Notes under the pieces: model-generated
Seen by the model: the letters and a program-made list of their open reading frames with translations, nothing else
What the model was told of the DNA's origin: nothing
Database searches by the model: none
Translations under genes and position numbers: made by a program
Assembly: GCF_017310645.1 (NCBI RefSeq)
Contig: NZ_JAFLRH010000042.1
Location: 1-54,867, forward strand
Length of the DNA stretch: 54,867 nt
Origin: Paradesulfitobacterium ferrireducens
GTDB taxonomy: Bacteria; Bacillota; Desulfitobacteriia; Desulfitobacteriales; Desulfitobacteriaceae
Direction of reading: 5' to 3'
Part shown: piece after piece, positions 25,707 to 32,550 of the stretch
Layout: every line of letters begins with the position of its first letter
Numbering within the stretch: the first letter of the stretch is position 1

Positions 25707-25746
25707 AGCCTTCATCTGCTGAAAAAGTTAGATGAAGGCTATTTCT
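25707..25746 (+). terminator. Rho-independent terminator
   Basis: The 11-bp perfect stem AGCCTTCATCT / AGATGAAGGCT is followed by ATTTCTTTTG. Confidence 0.8.
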
Positions 25747-25808
25747 TTTGTTCACTACTCACCCAATCATCCCCCTCTCAATACACTATAAAAGACTAAG
25801 GCGCACGC

Positions 25809-25938
25809 GTTGAACGAGACTTCATTCAGAGACGAAAGTGTCCAGTGGACACTTTCGCCGAAAGCGCTTAGCCCTTAACTTACGCTATTGCGCTGAAGGA
25901 TGGATTCAACCCCCGCTGAATGTTAGTTCAGTGCGAAA
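25809..25938. repeat. Palindromic repeat, copy B
   Basis: About 130 bp upstream of the NitT/TauT operon. It begins GTTGAACGAGACTTCATTCA, identical to copy A, and ends CTGAATGTTAGTTCAGTG against CTGAATGTTAGT inside copy A. An internal hairpin has CGAAAGTGTCCA / TGGACACTTTCG arms. The termini are inverted (TTGAAC..ATTCAG against CTGAAT..GTTCAG), like a small non-autonomous element. Confidence 0.8.
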
Positions 25939-25965
25939 TAAGACATCGAGGGGGGAGGCTGGCCT

Positions 25966-26730
25966 GTGGTTGAGGTACATAACGTGAGCATGAAATACCA
26001 TTCCCTGAATGGGGAAATAACCGCGCTTCAAAACATTAATTTTTCCGTGCAAGCGGGGGAATTTGTGAGTATTGTCGGTCCCAGCGGCTGCGGCAAATCC
26101 ACCCTTTTATCCATTATTTCAGGGCTGCTGGCCCCAACCGGCGGCACCGTTTTGCTCGGTGGGGAAAAGGTGGCCGGGACTTCTTCCAAAATAGGGTACA
26201 TGCTGCAGAAAGACCACTTGCTTGATTGGAGAACGATTTTTGAGAATGTCATGCTCGGTCCGGAAATTAGAAAAACAGTAACCGCGGAGGTCAAAGAAAG
26301 GGCTTTGCACCTGCTTCAGACCTATGGGCTGTATGAGTTTCGCCATAAGTACCCCGCTCAGCTCTCAGGCGGGATGAGGCAAAGAGTCGCCTTGATCCGG
26401 ACCTTAATGACAAGTCCGGAAATTCTGCTTCTGGACGAGGCTTTCTCCGCTCTGGATTACCAGACACGTCTGGCCGTGAATGATGATATCTACGCCATTA
26501 TCAAGCGGGAGAATAAAACAGCGATTCTGGTAACACATGATATTGCCGAAAGCATCAGTATGGCGGACCGGGTGATTGTCCTTTCCAAACGGCCGGGAAC
26601 GGTCAAGCAAATCTACTCCCTCAGCTTGAGCATTGCCCCCCGGACCCCGTTAACCTCCCGGGAAGCGCCGGAGTTTCGTTATTATTTCCAAGAGATCTGG
26701 AAGGAGCTTGATGTCCATGTTGAAGCGTAA
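25966..26730 (+). CDS. NitT/TauT-family ABC importer ATPase
   Basis: A 254-residue single nucleotide-binding domain. Walker A GPSGCGKST (~38-46), Q-loop MLQKDHLLDWRT, signature LSGGMRQR (~128-135), Walker B ILLLDEAFSALD and the switch His in LVTHDI. The Q-loop DHLL-DWRT and the C-terminal extension after the H-loop are typical of SsuB/TauB/ThiZ-type ATPases. It drives uptake through the permease at 26708, whose gene overlaps its end. The GTG start follows GGGGGGAGG. The substrate is not determined; the family handles sulfonates, nitrate, pyrimidine precursors and aromatics. Confidence 0.93.
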   Translation: MVEVHNVSMKYHSLNGEITALQNINFSVQAGEFVSIVGPSGCGKSTLLSIISGLLAPTGGTVLLGGEKVAGTSSKIGYMLQKDHLLDWRTIFENVMLGPEIRKTVTAEVKERALHLLQTYGLYEFRHKYPAQLSGGMRQRVALIRTLMTSPEILLLDEAFSALDYQTRLAVNDDIYAIIKRENKTAILVTHDIAESISMADRVIVLSKRPGTVKQIYSLSLSIAPRTPLTSREAPEFRYYFQEIWKELDVHVEA

Positions 26731-27553
26731 GGCGCGCAAGGCTATGGCCGAGACTTCTACCCTTATCTCCCCGGAGCACCAAGAATTTCTACGGCAGGTG
26801 CGCCTGGAAAAAACCCGGATCCGTTTTACCCAAGTTCTGATTCTGGTAATATCCTTCGGTTTATGGGAGATCTTTGCCCGGGCTAATATCGTTGATTCCT
26901 TTATCACAAGCCAGCCGACGCGGGTGCTTAAAACCATTTTTTCCTTGTACGAAGAGGGAGTTTTATTTCACCACATTGGCATTACCTGCCTTGAAACAGT
27001 GATAGGCTTTGTGCTTGGAACCCTCTTGGGGACGGTTATTGCGATTATTTTATGGTGGTCGGAATTTCTGTCCAAAGTGCTGGAACCTTATTTAGTTGTA
27101 CTCAACAGCCTGCCCAAGATTGCCCTGGGGCCGGTATTTATCGTGTGGATCGGGGCCGGGCCCGCCGCAATCATCGTCATGACCCTGGCAATTTCCCTGA
27201 TTGTGACGGTGTTGGAGGTGTTAAACGGATTTCTCTCAATCGACAAGGAGAAGATCAAGCTGGTGCAAACCTTCGGCGGCACCAAGTTTCAAGTGCTCAC
27301 CAAAGTGCTGCTTCCGGCCTCTTTTCCGACGATTATCAATGCCCTGAAGATCAATGTCGGACTGTCTTGGGTCGGGGTGATCGTAGGCGAATTCCTGGTA
27401 TCTAAAGCAGGTTTAGGATACCTCATTGTTTACGGGGGGCAGGTATTTAAGCTGGACCTGGTCATGACAAGTGTCATTATTCTGGGTGTGGCAGCGGCCT
27501 TAATGTACCAGGGGGTGGTTTATCTTGAAAAGGTGCTTGTGAAGAATAAGTAA
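26708..27553 (+). CDS. NitT/TauT-family ABC importer permease
   Basis: A 281-residue permease with six hydrophobic helices and the EAA-like coupling loop (FGGTKFQVLTKVLLPASFP, ~185-205) of the BPD_transp_1 family. The long basic N-terminus (~1-35) before TM1 is usual for SsuC/TauC-type subunits. Its start lies 23 bases inside the ATPase gene, so the two are translationally coupled. The gene for the matching binding protein follows after a 470-bp repeat-filled gap, so that gene may have been split off by element insertion. Confidence 0.92.
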   Translation: MMSMLKRKARKAMAETSTLISPEHQEFLRQVRLEKTRIRFTQVLILVISFGLWEIFARANIVDSFITSQPTRVLKTIFSLYEEGVLFHHIGITCLETVIGFVLGTLLGTVIAIILWWSEFLSKVLEPYLVVLNSLPKIALGPVFIVWIGAGPAAIIVMTLAISLIVTVLEVLNGFLSIDKEKIKLVQTFGGTKFQVLTKVLLPASFPTIINALKINVGLSWVGVIVGEFLVSKAGLGYLIVYGGQVFKLDLVMTSVIILGVAAALMYQGVVYLEKVLVKNK

Positions 27554-27612
27554 CCACGCAGGAGACAGGAGACAGGAGATAGGAGTCAGGAGATAGGAGA
27601 CAGGAGTCAGAC
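27554..27612 (+). repeat. Simple-sequence tract, GGAGACA/GGAGTCA type
   Basis: Degenerate tandem units of GGAGACA, GGAGATA and GGAGTCA directly after the permease stop. This is the outer flank of the structured repeat that follows. Confidence 0.8.
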
Positions 27613-27840
27613 TTCCATGCTGCTACGCAGCACCACTGATGAATGTAACAGGCAAGCCACCTTGCGGAGCGAACCGTAGAGCAGAGGAGCGTCGTGAGCG
27701 CAGTCGACGAAGCGTGAAGCCGCGCCACGGTTCACTCCAGGTATTACCCAAAGGTTTGGCGCGGTAGCGAGTCGACAAGCGAGCAGCTCCGGCGCGTGGT
27801 GAGCGGGCAAGGTAGCTTGCCGGCATGTTACAGGGCAGGA
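27613..27840 (+). repeat. Structured repeat, copy 1 (core inverted relative to its flanks)
   Basis: The core starts GCGAACCGTAGAGCAGAGGA and ends near GCGTGGTGAGCGGG. Helices: GAACCGT/ACGGTTC, GGAGC/GCTCC, GTCGAC/GTCGAC, CCGCGCC/GGCGCGG, and an outer stem GGCAAGCCACCTTGC / GCAAGGTAGCTTGCC. Flanks: a hairpin module with GCTGC/GCAGC arms on the left (27616-27640) and GGGCAGGAG on the right. The flanks match the reverse complement of the flanks of the copy at 49931, while the core runs in the same direction. Confidence 0.85.
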
Positions 27841-28003
27841 GTGAGGAGACAGGAGTCAGGAATCAGGAGACGGGAGACGGAAACAGAAGCTAATGTTATT
27901 CTGAATACTGACTTCTGAATTCTGAGTACTGATTGAGTACTGACTACTGAATTCTGAATACTGATTGAGTACTGACTCCTGAATTCTGACTCCTTACTTC
28001 AGG
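27841..28003 (+). repeat. Simple-sequence tract, ACTGACTCCTGAATTCTG type
   Basis: Degenerate units such as CTGAATACTGACTTCTGA and TGATTGAGTACTGACT. It fills the space up to the binding-protein gene. A related tract in the opposite orientation lies at 49837-49930. Confidence 0.85.
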
Positions 28004-28025
28004 AAGAAGAGGAGGAATACTTAGT

Positions 28026-29030
28026 ATGAAACGGATGATGCCTGTACTTATGGCCCTGGTGTTAGCGCTTTCTCTTGTACTCTCAGGTTGCGGCACTCAG
28101 GGTGAACAGCTGACCAAGGTGAAGCTGTCGGAAGTGACGCATTCCATTTTCTATGCCCCGCAGTATGTGGCTTTAACTCAAGGATTCTTTAAAGAAGAAG
28201 GGCTTGAAGTCGAGCTTAGCAACGGACAGGGAGCAGACAAAGTGATGACCGCAGTCTTGTCCGGGCAGGTAGACATCGGGTTTGCCGGGCCGGAAGCCAG
28301 TGTCTACGTTTTTAACGAAGGGAAAGAGGATTACAGTGTGGTCTTCGCCCAGCTTACCAATGGCGACGGAACGTTCCTGATGGGAAGGGAGCCGGACCCT
28401 GATTTCAAATGGAGCGGCCTCAAAGGCAAGAGCATTATTGGCGGCCGCAAAGGCGGCATGCCGGCCATCGTCCTCCAATATGTCCTAAAGAAATCGGGCT
28501 TAACGGTGGGCAAAGATGTTGAGATTGATACGACCATGCAATTTGCGGCCATGCCGGGTGCGTTTATGGGCGGAAAAGGGGATTACGTCATTATTTTTGA
28601 ACCCACCGCTTCGAGTATGGAGCAAGAGGGCAAAGCCTACATTGTCGCTTCCTTAGGCAAAGAAAGCGGAGAAGTTCCCTACACGGCTTATTTCACCAAA
28701 AAAAGCACGATCGAACAAAATCCGCAGCTGATTCAGAAGTTTACCAACGCCATTTACAAAGGGCAGCGCTGGGTGGATTCCCATTCTCCTGAAGAAATTG
28801 CCAAGGCCATAAAACCGCATTTCGCCAACGACAGTGATGAGCTTTTAATTAGTGCAATTAAGCGCTACAAAGAACAGAATACTTGGAAGAAGGACCCGAT
28901 TCTTAAGGAAAAAGACTTTTACCTTTTGCAAGATATTATAAAAGATGCGGGAGAGCTCAGTAAAATTGCCCCTTATGATAAAGTGGTCACCACGGAGTTC
29001 GCGCAAAAGGCACTCAAAAACGTGAAGTAA
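28026..29030 (+). CDS. NitT/TauT-family substrate-binding lipoprotein
   Basis: A 334-residue NMT1/THI5-like binding protein. The signal peptide has lipobox LVLSGC (~17-22). The mature part has EVTHSIFYAPQYVALTQGFF, GADKVMTAVLSGQVDIGFAG, a hinge at GRKGGMPA and a C-terminal helix-rich lobe, as in SsuA/TauA-like proteins. It would deliver ligand to the ATPase/permease pair encoded upstream. The ligand is unknown; no thi-box riboswitch is visible, and the region between permease and this gene is repeat sequence. ATG 28026 follows AAGAGGAGG. Confidence 0.9.
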   Translation: MKRMMPVLMALVLALSLVLSGCGTQGEQLTKVKLSEVTHSIFYAPQYVALTQGFFKEEGLEVELSNGQGADKVMTAVLSGQVDIGFAGPEASVYVFNEGKEDYSVVFAQLTNGDGTFLMGREPDPDFKWSGLKGKSIIGGRKGGMPAIVLQYVLKKSGLTVGKDVEIDTTMQFAAMPGAFMGGKGDYVIIFEPTASSMEQEGKAYIVASLGKESGEVPYTAYFTKKSTIEQNPQLIQKFTNAIYKGQRWVDSHSPEEIAKAIKPHFANDSDELLISAIKRYKEQNTWKKDPILKEKDFYLLQDIIKDAGELSKIAPYDKVVTTEFAQKALKNVK

Positions 29031-29063
29031 GTAAGAAAACGCTCAGTAGTTTCCCAGAATACA

Positions 29064-29118
29064 ATGCCCCTAACCCCGCCTCCGGGAAAAACATTGGAGC
29101 GGGGTGCGGGGCCTTTTC
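29064..29118 (+). terminator. Terminator after the ABC operon
   Basis: A GC-rich stem with GCCCCTAACCCCGCCTCC against GGAGCGGGGTGCGGGGCC (few mismatches), then TTTTC. Confidence 0.7.
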
Positions 29119-29129
29119 TAATTAATCCG

Positions 29130-29310
29130 ATGGCTAACCGCCACTAAACTCCCACTTCTTAAGTACAAGAGCATCCAGTGGATGCTTTTGCCGAACCGCA
29201 AACTCCACAGAACGACTTTTGCGGTGAGGATGAGTTTAGTGGCGCTAAGCCCCTGGATAAGTTCAACTAAACTTCAGATGGGGTTAAAACCCCATCTGAA
29301 GCAAGTCTCC
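29130..29310. repeat. Palindromic repeat, copy C (related family)
   Basis: About 180 bp made of nested perfect inverted repeats: GCCACTAAACTC/GAGTTTAGTGGC, GCATCC/GGATGC, CCGCAAA/TTTGCGG and CTTCAGATGGGG/CCCCATCTGAAG. It shares modules with copies A and B (CATCCAGTGGATGCTTTTGC against GTCCAGTGGACACTTTCGC, then GCTAAGCCC and GTTCAAC), so it is a rearranged member of the same family. Confidence 0.7.
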
Positions 29311-29353
29311 TTTATAAGATTTAGAAACAAAGCGGTTTTTCGGGAAAAAATAG

Positions 29354-29381
29354 TTGTCATAATTACGAATAAAGTTATACT
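29354..29381 (+). promoter_or_regulatory. Likely sigma-A promoter of pckA
   Basis: TTGTCA, 16-bp spacer, TATACT, about 100 bases before the pckA start. Assigned by consensus only. Confidence 0.45.
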
Positions 29382-29485
29382 ATTGGTGTAGTCTTTTTCT
29401 AAAGTTATCACAGAATTCCCGCCAAAGGGTATATGAAAATTGGCCGTATCTAGAAATAAGATGGCATAATGGGGGAGAATAAGAA

Positions 29486-31060
29486 ATGGCAGAAGCAGAG
29501 GGAATATTGCAGTCAGACAAGGTGCATTTTAACCTGCCGGTGGCTGAATTAGTCGAGGCGTCTTTAGAGCGGCGGGAAGGTGTATTGACATCGTCCAAAG
29601 CTTTAAGTGTTAAAACCGGGATTTATACCGGCCGTTCGCCGAAAGACAAATTCATTGTGGATGAACCGGAAATTCATGACCAAATCAATTGGGGCAGTAT
29701 CAACCGCCCGCTTTCCAAAGAAAAGTTCGAATCCCTTTACGCACAGGTAAAGGATTATCTAAAGGGACGAGAGCTTTTTGTATTTGATGGTTTTGCCGGA
29801 GCGGATCAGAATTACCGTCTTCCAATCCGGGTGATTAATGAATATGCTTGGCAGAACCTTTTTGTCCATCAGATGTTTATCCGTCCCACTGCGGAAGAGT
29901 TGGCTTCCCATCAGCCCGGATTTACCGTGATAGCAGCTCCGGGATTCAAGGCGGACCCGAAAACGGATGGAACAAATTCTGAGGCCTTCATTATCTGCTC
30001 TTTTGCCCGGAGGGTTATTATAATCGGCGGAACCCAGTATGCCGGGGAAATGAAAAAATCCATCTTCAGTGTCCTAAATTACCTTCTTCCTCAAGAAGAT
30101 GTGTTTCCGATGCATTGCTCTGCCAACACTGACCAGGAAGGGCAAGTGGCTCTCTTCTTCGGCCTGTCCGGCACCGGCAAAACGACGCTTTCCGCAGACC
30201 CGGAGCGCAGCCTAATCGGAGATGACGAACATGGCTGGTCCAAGGAAGGGGTTTTTAACTTCGAAGGGGGATGCTACGCCAAGTGCCTGGGCCTGACCGA
30301 AGAGAAAGAACCCCAGATTTGGAATGCGATCCGGTACGGCTCCGTGCTTGAGAATGTCGTGCTGGAGCCGGAGGGCCGCACGCCTGACTATATGGACAGT
30401 TCTTTAACGGAGAATACGCGGGCGGCGTACCCGATTGACCATATTCCGGGGGCTTTGATTCCGGGAGTGGCCGGTCATCCCAAGGTGATCGTGTTTTTGA
30501 CTGCGGATGCTTTTGGGGTGCTGCCGCCGTTTGCCAAGCTTACTAAAGAACAAGCCATGTATCATTTTCTTTCCGGATACACTTCCAAGCTTGCAGGGAC
30601 GGAACGCGGAATTAAGGAACCGGAGGCAACCTTTTCTGCCTGTTTCGGGGCGCCGTTTCTTCCGCTGGCCCCCAGCGTATATGCTGAAATGTTAGGAGCC
30701 AGAATCGCTGCATTTAACGCTAAAGTATATTTGGTCAACACCGGTTGGTCCGGCGGTCCATATGGTGTGGGCCAACGTATAAACCTGAAGTATACGAGAG
30801 CCATGATTACTGCTGCGCTTAATGGCACGGTGGAGCAGGAGGACTTCACGCCTGATCCGGTCTTTGGGGTTTTGGTGCCGAATCATATTGAAGGGGTTCC
30901 GGATGAGATTTTAACCCAGCGCAACACTTGGGAGAACCAAGCGGAATATGATGTGACGGCCTTGGATTTGGCAACAAGATTCGCCAAGAATTTTGAGAGG
31001 TTCGAAAATATACCCGAGGAGATAAGGCTGGCAGGACCGAAATTACAACATATCGATTGA
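29486..31060 (+). CDS. pckA: Phosphoenolpyruvate carboxykinase (ATP)
   Basis: A 524-residue enzyme of the ATP-dependent PEPCK family, catalysing oxaloacetate + ATP to PEP + ADP + CO2 (or the reverse). Visible motifs: TGRSPKDKF near residue 50, the kinase-1a P-loop [11 protein letters not shown] (~230-240), kinase-2 region LIGDDEHGW, and ENTRAAYPI. Length and motif spacing are normal. It is monocistronic with a good ribosome site (GGGGGAGAA) and an apparent sigma-A promoter. It stands just upstream of the GntR regulator of the oxalate genes; control by that regulator is not supported because no GGTATACC palindrome was seen at its promoter. Confidence 0.96.
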   Translation: MAEAEGILQSDKVHFNLPVAELVEASLERREGVLTSSKALSVKTGIYTGRSPKDKFIVDEPEIHDQINWGSINRPLSKEKFESLYAQVKDYLKGRELFVFDGFAGADQNYRLPIRVINEYAWQNLFVHQMFIRPTAEELASHQPGFTVIAAPGFKADPKTDGTNSEAFIICSFARRVIIIGGTQYAGEMKKSIFSVLNYLLPQEDVFPMHCSANTDQEGQVALFFGLSGTGKTTLSADPERSLIGDDEHGWSKEGVFNFEGGCYAKCLGLTEEKEPQIWNAIRYGSVLENVVLEPEGRTPDYMDSSLTENTRAAYPIDHIPGALIPGVAGHPKVIVFLTADAFGVLPPFAKLTKEQAMYHFLSGYTSKLAGTERGIKEPEATFSACFGAPFLPLAPSVYAEMLGARIAAFNAKVYLVNTGWSGGPYGVGQRINLKYTRAMITAALNGTVEQEDFTPDPVFGVLVPNHIEGVPDEILTQRNTWENQAEYDVTALDLATRFAKNFERFENIPEEIRLAGPKLQHID

Positions 31061-31176
31061 AAAAACGAAGGAACATTTTCTATGGAAAATTTCACAAAAA
31101 AGTGTTTATTTTTGGATGAGCATTTGATAGAATAACATCATCGAGAGAAAAGCCATTTGGTTTTTAATAAACAAGT

Positions 31177-31197
31177 GGTATACCGGATGCCGTATAC
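31177..31197. promoter_or_regulatory. Putative GntR operator (autoregulation)
   Basis: GGTATACC followed 7 bases later by GTATAC, 35-55 bases before the regulator gene. It resembles the sites at 32523 and 39632. Confidence 0.55.
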
Positions 31198-31216
31198 TGA
31201 CTACTGACTACTGACC
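31191..31216 (+). repeat. Short simple-sequence tract
   Basis: Tandem CTGACTA units running to the ribosome-site region of the regulator gene. Same family as the tracts at 27841 and 49837. Confidence 0.7.
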
Positions 31217-31232
31217 AGGGGGTGTTCCCGGC

Positions 31233-31922
31233 TTGAAAAACCAACTCACTCCAATCAAACTTGACGACTTTGGGCCCATCAGGGAAACGGTTTTCTCTAC
31301 TTTGCGCAATGCAATTTTGGATGGTAAGTTGAGACCCGGGGAACGCCTGGTAGAACGCGATATCGCTGAAAAGCTTGGCATTAGCCGTACACCCATACGG
31401 GAGGCCATTCGCAAGCTCGAACTGGAACGGCTGGTTGTGCATATCCCGCGCAAAGGGGTGGTGGTCGCAGGATTTACCAAGGAAGAGGTCATGGAGATTC
31501 TGGCGATCCGCAGCGTGCTTGAAGGCCTGATTTGCCGCATCGCGGCCGAGAAGATTGAAGATAAAGAAGTGGAACGGCTGGAATACCTTTTAGAGCAAAT
31601 TAATCAGGAACACTTAAAGGGAAATGTTAAAAAGGTGAACACCCTGCACGATAAATTTCACGATACGATTTACCGGTCAGCGGATAGCCCGCGTCTCTAC
31701 GACTTGATCAGTACCTTAGGAGAATATATAAGAAAGTTCGCTCAGATTGGGTACACCAAACCCGGGCGCACGGAGAAGGCAATTATTGAGCACCGGGAAA
31801 TGCTGAATTCCTTGCGTAAGCGTGATCCGAAAGAAGCCGAGAGAACAGCGATCAAACACGTCGAAAATTCACGGGACGCCTACCTTGAAACCTACATGAC
31901 CCATCATTTTAAAGAAGAATAG
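31233..31922 (+). CDS. GntR-family (FadR/FCD subfamily) transcription regulator
   Basis: A 229-residue regulator. The winged helix (~15-75) contains IAEKLGISRTPIREAIRKLE, a textbook GntR recognition region, followed by the wing PRKGVVVAG. The all-helical FCD effector domain (~85-215) has the metal/effector-type Asp-Arg and His positions (LHDKFHDTIYRSA, EHREMLNSL, IKHVENS). FCD regulators usually sense small organic acids and bind GT-N(x)-AC palindromes. GGTATACC-type palindromes lie upstream of this gene, the AAA/OOR operon and the carbonic anhydrase gene, so it is the likely oxalate-regulon repressor or activator. TTG start after CAGGGGGTG. Confidence 0.9.
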   Translation: MKNQLTPIKLDDFGPIRETVFSTLRNAILDGKLRPGERLVERDIAEKLGISRTPIREAIRKLELERLVVHIPRKGVVVAGFTKEEVMEILAIRSVLEGLICRIAAEKIEDKEVERLEYLLEQINQEHLKGNVKKVNTLHDKFHDTIYRSADSPRLYDLISTLGEYIRKFAQIGYTKPGRTEKAIIEHREMLNSLRKRDPKEAERTAIKHVENSRDAYLETYMTHHFKEE

Positions 31923-31983
31923 CTGTTAAGGTAAAAATATAACAGGCATAGCTTGGCAAAACGGGAATATAGTTTTAGAAGGA

Positions 31984-32166
31984 TTAGAACTTATGGCAGC
32001 GTAAATAGAACCGGTCAAGCTGAGCAGGAGTTATATGCAAGAATTCTGCCAGTTCCTCATGGTTGAGCGCCAGGGCTAACCCATCGGCCAATAACTTGCA
32101 ATCAAACCCGTATTTTAGTTCAAATTTCCTGGATGCGCGGTAGCCCTTCGGACTTAATGGGATCAT
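31984..32166 (-). CDS. Small hypothetical protein
   Basis: A 60-residue, mostly helical protein starting MIPLSPKGYRASRKF, with ADGLALALNHEELAEFLHITPAQLDRF, which looks like a short helix-turn-helix (two helices joined by HITPAQ). The ATG at 32166 follows GAAGGAGCTGGTGTT, better than the longer in-frame start at 32211. It is convergent with the regulator gene and divergent from the AAA ATPase. No family recognised. Confidence 0.5.
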   Translation of the reverse strand: MIPLSPKGYRASRKFELKYGFDCKLLADGLALALNHEELAEFLHITPAQLDRFYLRCHKF

Positions 32167-32221
32167 AACACCAGCTCCTTCGGGAAACAGTATTCCCCAA
32201 AAAGTATTCAAATATCTTCAG

Positions 32222-32302
32222 CCAAGAGAAGACAAGAAGATAAAAAGCAAAAGATAATAAGATAATAAGATAAAAAGCAAGAAGATAAGAAGATAAAAGT
32301 CA
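32222..32302. repeat. Purine-rich AAGATAA low-complexity tract
   Basis: About ten degenerate AAGATAA/AAGAAGA/AAAAAGCAA units. It contains a longer direct repeat of GATAAAAAGCAA. It lies in the promoter-side region of the AAA/OOR operon. Confidence 0.65.
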
Positions 32303-32522
32303 ATAGCTGAGTGATTAGGGGAAAAAGTCAGAATCTTATGTCGAATCTTGATGTAATTATTTGTAAAATTGTTGAAGGATTTTCTAAAGCAATCTAGAAC
32401 TTCTTTATACGTCAATAGATGCCTTGTTATACCGGCATCTATTATATCACGACAATATGGCATACCGTATACCAAAGGCATTGGGGCAATTCCTACTCCG
32501 TGATCTGGAGCCATAGATATAA

Positions 32523-32539
32523 TGGTATCCTGTATACCA
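32523..32539. promoter_or_regulatory. Putative GntR operator ahead of the AAA/OOR operon
   Basis: TGGTATCCTGTATACCA, a near-palindrome ending 11 bases before the coding start. GGCATACCGTATACC at 32459-32473 is a possible second site. The placement suggests direct control of transcription or of the start region. Confidence 0.55.
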
Positions 32540-32550
32540 AATCAGAGGGG

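Noticed and set aside
27644..27832. Structured repeat as a tRNA or tRNA-like gene
   Set aside because: No T-arm GTTCRA motif in the right place, no 7-bp acceptor with CCA context, and the helices are of the wrong length.
27841..28003. CRISPR array
   Set aside because: The units are short, degenerate and contiguous, with no fixed repeat/unique spacer alternation and no cas genes.
28004..28025. TPP riboswitch (thi box) before the NMT1-like binding protein
   Set aside because: The upstream sequence is simple repeat and the structured repeat; no CTGAGA or similar thi-box block is present in a suitable fold.
29486..31060. pckA as a member of the oxalate regulon
   Set aside because: No GGTATACC palindrome was found at its promoter; proximity alone is insufficient.
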